This document shows positions 15,987 to 24,448 of a stretch of 64,000 bases of DNA, piece after piece. Location of the stretch: positions 23,326 to 87,325 of the forward strand of contig JAJCYM010000047.1 in assembly GCA_029262895.1 (NCBI GenBank), written 5' to 3'. This DNA comes from Roseivirga sp. (GTDB lineage Bacteria; Bacteroidota; Bacteroidia; Cytophagales; Cyclobacteriaceae). Under the pieces are notes generated by a model that made no database searches, was not told where the DNA came from, and was given only the letters and a program-made list of their open reading frames with translations. The position numbers and the translations under genes are program-made. Position 1 is the first letter of the stretch; each line of letters opens with the position of its first letter.

Positions 15987-17822
15987 ATGTGTGGAATTGT
16001 TGCATACCTGGGAAAGAGAGAGGCTTATCCCATAATAATTAAAGGCTTAGAAAGATTAGAATACCGTGGATATGATAGCACGGGAGTAGCCTTGTTGAAT
16101 GGTGATTTAAATGTCTACAAGAAAAAAGGTAAAGTATCGGAACTAAGGGCAACTCTGAATGAAGAGAGCTTGATAGGTAACATAGGTATTGGGCACACAA
16201 GATGGGCCACCCATGGCGAGCCCAACGATACCAATGCTCACCCACATTTGTCTCAATCAGGAAATCTGGCAATGATTCACAATGGAATAATAGAGAACTA
16301 TGATTCCATTAAAACCGATTTGCTCAAAAAAGGGTACGAATTCACCAGTGAGACAGATTCTGAAATATTTATCAACTTCATTGAAGATATCCATAAAAAC
16401 AATGATGTAGATCTTTGTGAAGCCGTAAGGTTGGCACTGAATAAGGTGGTGGGTGCGTATGCAATAGCCATTATATCAAAAGACGAACCTGATTTACTGA
16501 TTGCGGCAAGAAAGGGTAGTCCGTTGGTAGTTGGTCTGGGAAAAGACGAATTCTTTTTAGCATCGGATGCTACGCCTATTATAGAATACACAAACGAAGT
16601 GGTATACCTGGAAGACCAGGAGATTGCCATCATCAAGGGGAATCATCTGACCATTAAAAGCATAGAAGATGTTGAGCTAACCCCGTACATCCAGACTGTG
16701 GATATGCAGTTAGAGGCCATTGAAAAAGGTGGATACGAACACTTCATGTTAAAGGAGATTTTTGAGCAGCCCAAATCAATTGGAGACTGTCTTAGAGGTA
16801 GGCTAAAAGCAAAAGATGGCCGATTAGTGTTAGGAGGAATTCACGATTATGTGAATAAGATTCTTAATGCAGATAGAATACTCATTATTGGTTGCGGCAC
16901 TTCCTGGCATGCAGGGTTGGTGGCAGAGTATATTTTTGAAGAGTTTTGTAGAATTCCGGTTGAGGTCGAATACGCTTCTGAATTCAGATACAGAAATCCG
17001 GTAGTAGGAGAAAAAGATGTAGTAATCGCCATTTCTCAATCAGGTGAGACAGCTGATACATTGGCTGCCATAGATTTGGCAAAATCAAAAGGGGCCACCA
17101 TTCTTGGAATCTGCAATGTTGTTGGTTCTTCGATACCGCGTGCCACACATGCAGGATCATATACACATGCCGGTCCGGAAATAGGAGTTGCTAGCACAAA
17201 AGCTTTTACTGCCCAGATTTCTGTACTTATTATGATGGCCTTGATGATTGCTGAGAAAAAAGGGTCTATTTCAAATAGTCTCTATAGGCAATTGCTTGTG
17301 GACCTTGAGTCTATTCCGGATAAAGCGGCAAAGGCTTTGGACTTGAACCCACAGATTGAATACATCTCAGAGCTGTTTAAAGATTCTGCTAATTTCTTAT
17401 ACTTGGGGCGTGGTTATAACTTCCCGGTTGCGTTGGAAGGGGCACTTAAACTGAAGGAGATTTCTTATATCCATGCCGAGGGGTACCCCGCTGCCGAAAT
17501 GAAGCACGGACCCATTGCCTTAATTGACGAGAGCATGCCCGTGGTATTTATTGCTACCAAGGACAGTTCCTACGAGAAAATTGTTTCTAACATTCAGGAG
17601 GTGAAAGCCAGGAAGGGGCGTGTAATTGCTATTGTTTCCGAAGGAGATACCGAGGTTTCAAAAATGGCCGAGTTTACCATTGAGGTTCCCGCGACACATG
17701 AGGCATTAATGCCGTTAATCTCGGTAATCCCATTACAACTACTATCTTATCACATCGCAGTATTGAGAGGATGTAACGTGGACCAGCCACGTAATCTGGC
17801 TAAATCTGTAACGGTAGAGTAA
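15987..17822 (+). CDS. glmS: Glutamine-fructose-6-phosphate aminotransferase (isomerising)
   Basis: Makes glucosamine-6-phosphate from fructose-6-phosphate and glutamine, the first step to UDP-GlcNAc. The start is ATG 15987 because Cys2 (MCGIVAYLG) must become the N-terminal nucleophile; the TTG at 15981 would bury it. Domains: class II glutaminase (1 to about 220; RGYDSTGVAL, GHTRWATHGEPNDTNAHPH), then two SIS isomerase domains (IIGCGTSWHAG, ISQSGETADTLAA, STKAFTAQ; GRGYNFPVALEGALKLKEISYIHAEGYPAAEMKHGP). The C-terminus PRNLAKSVTVE is canonical. It has 611 residues, normal length. It is followed after 12 bases by copy A of the dispersed 170-base element. Confidence 0.98.
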   Translation: MCGIVAYLGKREAYPIIIKGLERLEYRGYDSTGVALLNGDLNVYKKKGKVSELRATLNEESLIGNIGIGHTRWATHGEPNDTNAHPHLSQSGNLAMIHNGIIENYDSIKTDLLKKGYEFTSETDSEIFINFIEDIHKNNDVDLCEAVRLALNKVVGAYAIAIISKDEPDLLIAARKGSPLVVGLGKDEFFLASDATPIIEYTNEVVYLEDQEIAIIKGNHLTIKSIEDVELTPYIQTVDMQLEAIEKGGYEHFMLKEIFEQPKSIGDCLRGRLKAKDGRLVLGGIHDYVNKILNADRILIIGCGTSWHAGLVAEYIFEEFCRIPVEVEYASEFRYRNPVVGEKDVVIAISQSGETADTLAAIDLAKSKGATILGICNVVGSSIPRATHAGSYTHAGPEIGVASTKAFTAQISVLIMMALMIAEKKGSISNSLYRQLLVDLESIPDKAAKALDLNPQIEYISELFKDSANFLYLGRGYNFPVALEGALKLKEISYIHAEGYPAAEMKHGPIALIDESMPVVFIATKDSSYEKIVSNIQEVKARKGRVIAIVSEGDTEVSKMAEFTIEVPATHEALMPLISVIPLQLLSYHIAVLRGCNVDQPRNLAKSVTVE

Positions 17823-17834
17823 GTACTAGTTCTT

Positions 17835-18003
17835 AACCCGGATAATGCAATAGACGCTCTATTACGGACGCAACTTACCTCTAATCAGCTGCTTCGCTTC
17901 GTTTGTCTTTTCACCATAGCGGTGCTATGCTTTCAAAGTCAAACATCCTGATTCATTGTGATTTACGCCCTCATTACGTCCCTCTATTCCATTATCCGGG
18001 TTT
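17835..18003 (-). repeat. Dispersed TIR-flanked element, copy A (169 bases)
   Basis: The ends are inverted repeats: TAACCCGGATAATGCAATAG at the left and the complement of AACCCGGATAATGGAATAG at the right. The interior matches copies B (37778-37947) and C (48763-48984) in inverted orientation, including the blocks ACAAACGAAGCGAAGC, CATAGCACCGCTATGGTG and GTAATGAGGGCGTAA. It holds no gene. It fills the gap between the convergent glmS and 3HCDH-like genes and supplies the last codons (KPG and stop) of the latter. Confidence 0.85.
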
Positions 18004-18651
18004 AAGGTACTGCTTCTTCAGCAGCGGACAGATCTTATAGCGCTCGTCTTTAGTGTCGTCATAAATGGCTTCAAGTACTTCATAGACATGCTGAATCCCT
18101 ATTTTATCACACCATTCAAATGGGCCAAAAGGGTAATTGGTGCCCAACTTCATGCCCTTGTCTATGTCTTCCACAGAGGCGGTTCCTTCCTGAAGTGTAA
18201 AAAACGCTTCATTGATGATCATGCAGACAACCCTGGGCGTGACCATACCTACCCGATCATCTACCGCAATATGTTCAGTACCTAAGGCTTTACATATACT
18301 TTTCAGGCCTTCTTGTTGATCTTCAAGAGCAGAAACTTCAAGGTATTGTCGATTAATAAAGGTGGGCAAACCATTGAAGCCATAAAGATTACAAATAAGG
18401 TCATCTTGATAGTAGGCCAGTTCTGCTAATGAAATTTTTGTGGCGTTTACAAAAACATCTGTTGCCAAATCAGCATACATTTCAAATTGTTCCGGATTGT
18501 CGCCAACAAAAAAATCAAATATTACATCGGCACTTTCCAGCGTTTGGGCATCAAAGGAATAATCATCGAAAGCAAAAACTTCGAGGTTTGCTGAAAATTT
18601 ATCCTTGAACTCCTGCAAATTGCTTTCAGGTCCTACTACCAGAACTTTCAT
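17992..18651 (-). CDS. 3-hydroxyacyl-CoA dehydrogenase C-terminal-domain-like protein
   Basis: A 219-residue protein. The last third (VDDRVGMVTPRVVCMIINEAFFTLQEGTASVEDIDKGMKLGTNYPFGPFEWCDKIG) clearly matches the helical C-terminal domain of 3-hydroxyacyl-CoA dehydrogenases (GxNxPxGPxxxxDxxG). The N-terminal 100 residues look like a shrunken Rossmann fold: MKVLVVGPESN lacks the GxGxxG loop, so NAD binding in the usual way is doubtful. The conserved segment suggests substrate binding or a structural role. Its final codons and stop (KPG*) come from the end of repeat element copy A, so the original C-terminus may have been replaced. Expressed singly, divergent from RidA. Confidence 0.7.
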   Translation of the reverse strand: MKVLVVGPESNLQEFKDKFSANLEVFAFDDYSFDAQTLESADVIFDFFVGDNPEQFEMYADLATDVFVNATKISLAELAYYQDDLICNLYGFNGLPTFINRQYLEVSALEDQQEGLKSICKALGTEHIAVDDRVGMVTPRVVCMIINEAFFTLQEGTASVEDIDKGMKLGTNYPFGPFEWCDKIGIQHVYEVLEAIYDDTKDERYKICPLLKKQYLKPG

Positions 18652-18697
18652 AAATGATTAATTTGCCCCAAAAATATCCAATTAATTAAAACACACC

Positions 18698-19081
18698 ATG
18701 TCTAAGACAATAATCAATAGTACAAATGCGCCAGCACCCATTGGCCCGTATAGCCAGGCTGTCAAAGCAGGCGACACCCTATATGTTTCAGGACAAATCC
18801 CATTGGATGCAGAAAGTGGTGAAATGATCAACGGCAATATCACGGAAGAAACACATCAGGTGATGAAAAATCTAGATGCTGTATTGACTGCTGCCGGCAT
18901 GTCATTTGAAAACGTAGTGAAATGCTCCATTTTCATCAAGGATATGAACCAGTTTGGCGCAATTAATGAAGCCTATGGTATGTACTTTAAAGAAAATCCA
19001 CCTGCCAGAGAAACAGTCGAGGTAGCCAGATTACCCAAAGATGTTAATGTAGAGATTTCTTGTATTGCTGTTGAATCTTAA
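18698..19081 (+). CDS. ridA: RidA-family enamine/imine deaminase
   Basis: A 127-residue protein that hydrolyses reactive enamine/imine intermediates such as 2-aminoacrylate. Characteristic stretches are NAPAPIGPYSQAVKAGDTLYVSGQIPLD, NITEETHQVMKNLDAVLTAAGMSFENVVKCSIFIKDMNQFGAINEAYGMYF, and PPARETVEVARLPKDVNVEISCIA, containing the active-site arginine (PAR). Length is exactly that of the family. It precedes gltX by 63 bases and has its own context, so it is probably a single gene. Confidence 0.95.
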   Translation: MSKTIINSTNAPAPIGPYSQAVKAGDTLYVSGQIPLDAESGEMINGNITEETHQVMKNLDAVLTAAGMSFENVVKCSIFIKDMNQFGAINEAYGMYFKENPPARETVEVARLPKDVNVEISCIAVES

Positions 19082-19116
19082 GTGATAATCCAAGACGATA
19101 GGTGATCTAGATTTTC

Positions 19117-19124
19117 TATTTTTG
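19117..19124 (+). promoter_or_regulatory. Candidate -7 box (TATTTTTG) of gltX
   Basis: TATTTTTG matches TAnnTTTG and lies 20 bases before the gltX start codon, giving a very short leader. No clear TTTG -33 element is seen at 19 bases upstream. Confidence 0.4.
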
Positions 19125-19144
19125 CGCACCAATTAATTTGATAC

Positions 19145-20665
19145 ATGAGCGTAAGAGTACGTTTTGCCCCCAGTCCAACAGGCGCCCTACATATTGGAGG
19201 TGTTCGAACAGCCCTATATAACTATTTGTTTGCCAAAAAGCATGGTGGTGCTTTTGTGCTGAGGATTGAAGACACCGATCAGAACAGATTTGTAGAGGGG
19301 GCAGAAGAGTATATTCAGGATGCCTTGAAGTGGTGCGGCATTGATTCGGATGAAGGTGTGGAACCGGGTGGTGATTTTGGGCCGTATCGACAATCGGAGA
19401 GAAAAGCCCATTATCAGGAACATGCCCAAAGGCTGGTGGCTGAAGGCAAGGCCTACTATGCCTTCGATAGCCCTGAGGAGCTTGATGAGATGCGTGAACG
19501 CTTGAAGGAGGCTCGTGTAGCCAACCCGCAATATAATGCCATCACGCGCATGCAAATGAGCAACTCACTGACTCTGTCTGAAGCGGAGGTGACAGAAAGA
19601 ATTGACTCAGGTGCGCCTTACGTCATTAGGGTCAAATTACCCAGAAATGAAGACATTCGTTTTGAAGACATTGTGAGGGATTGGGTGGTGGTAAACACTG
19701 CCACTTTGGACGATAAGATATTGATGAAGTCAGACGGTATGCCTACCTATCACCTGGCAAATATTGTAGACGACCATATGATGCAAATCACCCACGTGAT
19801 TCGAGGAGAAGAATGGTTGCCTTCAGCACCGCTTCATGTAATTCTCTATGATTACTTTGGATGGGATAGACCTGCATTTGCCCATTTGCCGCTTTTACTC
19901 AAGCCAGATGGTAATGGTAAACTCAGCAAGCGAGCTGCCGATAAATTGGGCTTTCCTATTTTTCCATTGAATTGGAATGATCCCGAGTCTGGAGAACTAT
20001 CTGAAGGGTTTATGGAAAAAGGCTATTTGCCTGAGGCAATGATCAATTTTCTATCCTTGCTGGGTTGGAATCCAGGCGGAGAGCAGGAGTTATTTTCGAA
20101 GGAAGAGCTGATTCAGGAATTCTCCCTGGAAAGAATCAATAAGGCCGGTGCAAAATTCGATATAGAAAAGGCAAAGTGGTTTAACCAGCAATATTTGAAG
20201 TCCTCTTCTGATGATGAGCTGGCTCAGGCCTTAATGGGAAATACAGAATTAGCCATTGATTTCGATTTGGCCCGAAGAATTGTGGCCATGATGAAGGAGA
20301 GAATCACATTCCTTTCGGAGATTATGGTTTCAGGAAGCTTCTTTTTTGAAGCCCCCACTGTCTATGATGAGAAAACTGTTCGAAAGAAGTGGACTCAACA
20401 GGCGGTCGACTTTCTAGGTGAATTTACAAGTCAGCTTGCCGTTTTGGAAGCCCTTGATGGGGAACAGGTGAAATCAATAATACTTGGTATCTTGGAGAAA
20501 GATGAAACTCCGATAGGGCGGGTTATGCCAGCCCTAAGGTTGTCCTTAACGGGCCAGGGTGGTGGTCCGGATTTAATGGAAATCATCAGCATTTTGGGTC
20601 CACAGGAGTCCGTCTCCAGAATTAAGAAAGCAATCGAAGAATTAAGTGAATCAGTAAAAGAGTAG
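19145..20665 (+). CDS. gltX: Glutamyl-tRNA synthetase
   Basis: A 506-residue class I synthetase that charges tRNA-Glu. The HIGH motif is APSPTGALHIGGVRTALYNYLFA at the N-terminus and the KMSKS equivalent is GNGKLSKRAADKLGFPIFPL. LRIEDTDQNRF and YRQSER complete the catalytic domain; GEEWLPSAPLHVILYDYFGW is also typical. The C-terminal anticodon-binding part ends with GPQESVSRIKKAIEEL. Length is normal. It is followed after 2 bases by a small acidic protein gene. Confidence 0.98.
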   Translation: MSVRVRFAPSPTGALHIGGVRTALYNYLFAKKHGGAFVLRIEDTDQNRFVEGAEEYIQDALKWCGIDSDEGVEPGGDFGPYRQSERKAHYQEHAQRLVAEGKAYYAFDSPEELDEMRERLKEARVANPQYNAITRMQMSNSLTLSEAEVTERIDSGAPYVIRVKLPRNEDIRFEDIVRDWVVVNTATLDDKILMKSDGMPTYHLANIVDDHMMQITHVIRGEEWLPSAPLHVILYDYFGWDRPAFAHLPLLLKPDGNGKLSKRAADKLGFPIFPLNWNDPESGELSEGFMEKGYLPEAMINFLSLLGWNPGGEQELFSKEELIQEFSLERINKAGAKFDIEKAKWFNQQYLKSSSDDELAQALMGNTELAIDFDLARRIVAMMKERITFLSEIMVSGSFFFEAPTVYDEKTVRKKWTQQAVDFLGEFTSQLAVLEALDGEQVKSIILGILEKDETPIGRVMPALRLSLTGQGGGPDLMEIISILGPQESVSRIKKAIEELSESVKE

Positions 20666-20667
20666 CC

Positions 20668-20931
20668 ATGGCGAAGAAAAAGGAAGAAAAAAAGCAGGAG
20701 AAACCCAAGGTGAATGAAGAGCTTGAGGGTTTTGATATTAATATTGACTCTTTTGGTGAGATTCAAAGCACGCTACCAATCGATAAGATTAACCAGTTTC
20801 TGAATAAGAACGTGGAGGACAAAAAATTGAAGGATAGGGAAGATATCGATGACTGGAAAGAAGGTCAGTCAGATGAGGATTCGGAAGACTCAGATGACTT
20901 TGATCCCTCTGTAGAGTCTGAGGACTCCTGA
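20668..20931 (+). CDS. Small charged cytoplasmic protein, unknown function
   Basis: An 87-residue protein with a lysine-rich start (MAKKKEEKKQEKPK), a more ordered middle with hydrophobic pattern (LEGFDINIDSFGEIQSTLPIDKINQFLNKNVEDKKL), and a very acidic tail of Asp, Glu and Ser. The start is 2 bases after the gltX stop, so it is probably co-expressed. The middle part looks like a conserved peptide rather than random coding. The last 67 bases lie antisense to the end of the convergent membrane protein gene. No family recognised. Confidence 0.7.
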   Translation: MAKKKEEKKQEKPKVNEELEGFDINIDSFGEIQSTLPIDKINQFLNKNVEDKKLKDREDIDDWKEGQSDEDSEDSDDFDPSVESEDS

Positions 20932-21098
20932 TCATTCATTTCGAGCACCACCTTCCATAAGGTTCCTAATAGCATGAGGGCAAAGCCAATCACCAGCATC
21001 ACCGTGCGGATGTCGGCACTAATGATTTGATCGCCCAGAATTCGAGTAAATATCACCGCCAGCACCAGGAATAGCCCCGCAAAGGCAATCCAATTCAC
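20865..21098 (-). CDS. Small two-helix membrane protein, unknown function
   Basis: A 77-residue protein with two membrane helices (WIAFAGLFLVLAVIFTRIL; TVMLVIGFALMLLGTLWKVVL) and a hydrophilic Ser/Glu-rich tail. The helices are credible coding. The tail is the antisense of the acidic tail of the preceding plus-strand gene, so at least one of the two tails may be recruited. It starts 5 bases after the stop of the minus-strand gene at 21104, so the two are likely one operon. No family recognised. Confidence 0.6.
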   Translation of the reverse strand: MNWIAFAGLFLVLAVIFTRILGDQIISADIRTVMLVIGFALMLLGTLWKVVLEMNDQESSDSTEGSKSSESSESSSD

Positions 21099-21103
21099 TA
21101 TGT

Positions 21104-21703
21104 TTAATCTTCTGGATTTGATAGTCTTCTTTTTTTAGTAAAAATTTTTGGGAAAAGCGCAGGTACTGAATTCTTGTATTCAATATACTGGTCCCCGAAT
21201 ATCCGAATCAATTTTTTCTCTTCATACCGAATTCCAAAAGGAAGGTAGATGCTGAGGGCCAAGAGACTGATAAAATTGACTATGAGCGGATTAAAAAGCG
21301 CATAGCCAACGACCAGCAGGATAGTGCCGGTATATAATGGATGCCTCATTCTTGCCTGCAAACCCGTTGTCTTCAGTTCAGCAACTGTTTCCTTCTTGAA
21401 GCCCATAAATTCACGAAAGCTGTAGTTGCGGAAGGCCCGTTTAATTATAAAGATACCGTAGGTTGCCGTGAGCAGCCCCAAACCAAAACTTATCGGGTTT
21501 GGATAGAGAAAAAGCGGACTGGTAAGGCTGGCCCCATAGAGTAAAATCACGCCTAATGAAAAAGTCGAAAACAAAGAATATACCAATCGGTATATTTTTG
21601 GATTTAACCCAAGAGCCTTTTTTACTTTGTTGGCCGCAAGCAAGCTATGAAGCGTATAAAAGCCAACCCAACAGGCAAAGAAAATGAGGTGATCCACCAA
21701 CAT
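21104..21703 (-). CDS. NnrU/isoprenylcysteine-methyltransferase-like membrane protein
   Basis: A 199-residue polytopic protein with about five hydrophobic segments. The C-terminal signature TTGLQARMRHPLYTGTILLVVGYALFNP ... RYEEKKLIRIFGDQYIEYKNSVPALFP is that of the isoprenylcysteine carboxyl methyltransferase/PEMT-like superfamily (RHPxY and the EE...F...Y..Y..V..L.P element), which uses S-adenosylmethionine. The N-terminal FFACWVGFYTLHSLLA resembles NnrU. The substrate is unknown. It may share an operon with the downstream two-helix protein. Confidence 0.8.
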   Translation of the reverse strand: MLVDHLIFFACWVGFYTLHSLLAANKVKKALGLNPKIYRLVYSLFSTFSLGVILLYGASLTSPLFLYPNPISFGLGLLTATYGIFIIKRAFRNYSFREFMGFKKETVAELKTTGLQARMRHPLYTGTILLVVGYALFNPLIVNFISLLALSIYLPFGIRYEEKKLIRIFGDQYIEYKNSVPALFPKIFTKKRRLSNPED

Positions 21704-21743
21704 GCCTCAATGATAAGGATATTTTTTTTAGCTTCGTTTTCAC

Positions 21744-22697
21744 ATGAACAGGATTGACCGGCTAACCGCTATATTAATTCAACTGCAGAGCAAAAAGGTA
21801 GTTACGGCCCAGGAAGTAGCTGACCGCTTTGAGATCAGCTTGCGCACAGTTTATAGAGATGTTAGGGCATTGGAAGAAGCAGGTGTGCCTATTGGTGCTG
21901 AAGCAGGTAAAGGCTACTTTATTCTGGATGGATATCACCTGCCGCCTGTAATGTTCAGCCAGGAGGAGGGCAATGCACTGGTGTTAGGCGCCAAGCTCAT
22001 TGAGGGGCAGACGGATGCGTCAATTAAAAAGAATTTTGGGGAAGCTATGTATAAAATCAAGTCTGTATTAAAAATCCAGGAAAAGGATGAGTTGGAAAAG
22101 CTTGAATCTCAGATTAAGGTAGCGCACATTTCGCAACCGGAGAGTGATGATTTTCCAAACAATTTTTTGGCCACAATACAAACAGCATTGATTTCATCTG
22201 CTGTGCTACGGTTTAAATATTTTTCCAATTATACTGGAGAATTCAATATGCGGGATGTGGAGCCTATTGGCCTGGTGTTCTACGGTAACCACTGGCACCT
22301 CCTGGCCTATTGCCGAATGCGGCAGGCCCCTCGCGATTTCAGGGTTGACAGGTTAGTAAAACTGGAAACCCTGGATGAACGCTTTGACCCCAAAGTGCGC
22401 AAGGCTTTTCCGGAATTCCTGAAAGACCTGATGCAGGGTACAGATTTAGAAGAGGTACAAATCGAGGTGAGAAATGATGTAGCTCGTTTGTTGGGAGAAT
22501 CAATGTACCAGCAAGGCTTTGTAAGCCAGCAGGAAGCGGGTGATTATGTGCGCATGAAGTTTCTTACTCCAACCTTGGGCTACTTTTCAAGATGGTTGCT
22601 CTCCTTGGGAGATGCCGTCAAGGTAGTCGCTCCTCAAGCACTAAAGGATCTGATGATTGAAAACATCAAGGAACTGTCAAAACACTATACTGATTAG
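21744..22697 (+). CDS. YafY-type HTH/WYL transcriptional regulator
   Basis: A 317-residue regulator. The N-terminal HTH (MNRIDRLTAILIQLQSKKVVTAQEVADRFEISLRTVYRDVRALEEAGVPIGAEAGKGYFIL) is the DeoR-like HTH_11 of the family. The centre is a WYL ligand-binding domain (residues about 145-220; RDVEPIGLVFYGNHWHLLAYCRMRQAPRDFRVDRL), followed by a WCX-type extension. WYL domains sense nucleic-acid-derived or other small ligands. It diverges from the NnrU-like gene 40 bases away, which could be its target. Confidence 0.92.
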   Translation: MNRIDRLTAILIQLQSKKVVTAQEVADRFEISLRTVYRDVRALEEAGVPIGAEAGKGYFILDGYHLPPVMFSQEEGNALVLGAKLIEGQTDASIKKNFGEAMYKIKSVLKIQEKDELEKLESQIKVAHISQPESDDFPNNFLATIQTALISSAVLRFKYFSNYTGEFNMRDVEPIGLVFYGNHWHLLAYCRMRQAPRDFRVDRLVKLETLDERFDPKVRKAFPEFLKDLMQGTDLEEVQIEVRNDVARLLGESMYQQGFVSQQEAGDYVRMKFLTPTLGYFSRWLLSLGDAVKVVAPQALKDLMIENIKELSKHYTD

Positions 22698-22971
22698 TGC
22701 TATGTTATTCGCCTCATAAGAATAAAATCCACCCCCTAACCCCCGCCAGCGGGGGACAAGGTTCGGTTCATAATCTTCTTTAACGGTTATAATTGAAAAG
22801 ACAGGCTTGACCTGAATATTAAAGGTGTACGACCATAGCACGCTAATCGGGTTTGGTCACTTGTGGCTGGAATGCAGCATGGACTCGATTGTCTACTCAA
22901 TCCAGCATGAATAGCTAATTTTCACTATCTTAACTATTCAAATATATTTTTACACTATTTAAACATAGGCT
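22698..22971. other. Intergenic region with a short GC-rich hairpin
   Basis: No gene is seen. CCCCCGC (22740-22746) pairs with GCGGGGG (22749-22755) around two bases, inside the phrase CACCCCCTAACCCCCGCC that looks like a dispersed repeat of this lineage. The remainder is AT-rich leader of the following gene. Confidence 0.5.
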
Positions 22972-23613
22972 ATGAAAGCTTCATGGAAGCATCTACTGGT
23001 TTTGTTGACCCTGGTACTAACCCTCAGCTCAACAACATTTAGGACCAACTCCTTCAATGCCAGTAGCCAGACAGAATTTTCCGCAACTTCTTATGTAATC
23101 ATTCCGGGGGATACCATACGTGGATTGACGTTTGAAATGTTCCAAAAACTCACTTCAAGTCTGGACACACTACCAAAGGCCATGAAGAAAGCCTGGAAGT
23201 TATGGAAAGCTGAAAAATGGGCTCAGCTGGAATCTTACTTCGAAAAGCAGAACCTGAATGGGCAATACCCTCCAGCCGATGGTTTTGTCAGTGTAGAAAC
23301 AGTTACGTTAGAAGATGATACGAAGGTGGACCGCTATGGAAGTCTATGGGGTACCTTTGTAGCACCTACCGGGACTCCCTTTGGAGAACGTGCACTTCCC
23401 GCCTCTTCAAAATCGAGGGTCTATTATAAATTTGAAGTTACTCAGGACATAGCGGATGTATTGAAGGGAAAGGCTATTCCCTGGTTCAATCAACCCGGAG
23501 AGGGCATCCAGTATATGATGCCAAGAAGCATGAAGGAGTTGGTGAAAGGCGGCTTTATCGTGGTGTTGGACTCTATAGTGCCTAAGAAGGTAACCGACAA
23601 ATACGGAGACTAG
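22972..23613 (+). CDS. Secreted protein with TNT-like NAD+ glycohydrolase domain
   Basis: A 213-residue protein with a signal peptide (HLLVLLTLVLTLSSTTF) and a C-terminal domain that resembles the tuberculosis necrotizing toxin fold. Matching landmarks are DGFV, KVDRYGSLWGTFVAPTGTPFGERALP, YYKFEV, and PWFNQPGEGIQYMMP...LVKGGFIVV. The TNT family signature is DRFG...G.F.SP.GTP...RALP...Y...F/YEV and PWF.QPGGGxQY, including the arginines and the QPGxGxQ glutamine thought to act in NAD+ cleavage. It is a stand-alone exported domain, not a C-terminal toxin tip. No immunity gene is recognisable next to it. The assignment is by motif reading. Confidence 0.72.
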   Translation: MKASWKHLLVLLTLVLTLSSTTFRTNSFNASSQTEFSATSYVIIPGDTIRGLTFEMFQKLTSSLDTLPKAMKKAWKLWKAEKWAQLESYFEKQNLNGQYPPADGFVSVETVTLEDDTKVDRYGSLWGTFVAPTGTPFGERALPASSKSRVYYKFEVTQDIADVLKGKAIPWFNQPGEGIQYMMPRSMKELVKGGFIVVLDSIVPKKVTDKYGD

Positions 23614-23680
23614 ATTTGAATTTTTTTCTTGTTAGTAATCATTTCAATTAACAACTGCTAAGGTTAAAAGTAAATGCCTC

Positions 23681-24448
23681 TTATGAATTGACCTGACTTA
23701 GACTGATTTTGGTCAAGGCGTCTTTTTTGTACTTTCTGCCTAGAGGAAGTTTCTCAGATTTTACTTGCACAAAATCATGGCCATAGGCCTCCAGTTTGTG
23801 TTGATTAATCAGGAAAGACCGATGAACTCGAACGAACCACCCTGGTAACTTTAACTCGAGCTGACTTATTTTTTCCTTTGTAATGATGACCTCCAGGAGG
23901 GTCTGGATTTTCACATAGTCAGACAGGCTCTCAATGTATTGAATGTCGTCTAGAGCAATTGATATCATATTTCTGTTAGACCGTACGATAAGCGTTTTCT
24001 TCAAATTCTTCTGGCCTTCATATTCAAGCTGAGAGACTTGGGCCTTGCTTTCTATGTAAGCGTTATATAAACGAATGAAGGAGTAGAGAATCGTAATGAA
24101 ATAGATCACTATACCCATTTGGAAAAGGTCACCAACAATTGGGTTCATATTACTCCATTTGAGGTCTGAAAGAAATATAAATGCAACCAAGGCTATGATT
24201 GCAGATAAGAAAACAGAGATGATGATAGTATATAAAGTATAAACAAAGAATTGAATACGTTTTCCCTTTTGTAGATATTCCGGGACAAGTTTATGATTAA
24301 AAAAATATGACGTCCCCACTGCTATTGGCATGAGCATGGTTGTAAAATAGAATGAGTCTATAAAACTGTTCCACTTCCAACCAAAAAGGAGGTTGAGAAA
24401 GATGAAAACGGTTACCCAGAATAAAACTTGATGTGATTGTTTGGTCAT
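23681..24448 (-). CDS. LytTR-family regulator with four-helix membrane sensor
   Basis: A 255-residue protein. Four membrane helices fill residues 8-125. A short coiled linker (YNAYIESKAQVSQLEYEGQKNLKK) leads to a C-terminal LytTR DNA-binding domain (LIVRSNRNMISIALDDIQYIESLSDYVKIQT ... WFVRVHRSFLINQHKLEAYGHDFVQVKSEKLPLGRKYKKD). This membrane-bound one-component layout is common in Bacteroidota. It converges on the TNT-like gene and diverges from the MotA/ExbB-like gene. A second protein of the same design is at 32570-33388. Confidence 0.92.
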   Translation of the reverse strand: MTKQSHQVLFWVTVFIFLNLLFGWKWNSFIDSFYFTTMLMPIAVGTSYFFNHKLVPEYLQKGKRIQFFVYTLYTIIISVFLSAIIALVAFIFLSDLKWSNMNPIVGDLFQMGIVIYFITILYSFIRLYNAYIESKAQVSQLEYEGQKNLKKTLIVRSNRNMISIALDDIQYIESLSDYVKIQTLLEVIITKEKISQLELKLPGWFVRVHRSFLINQHKLEAYGHDFVQVKSEKLPLGRKYKKDALTKISLSQVNS

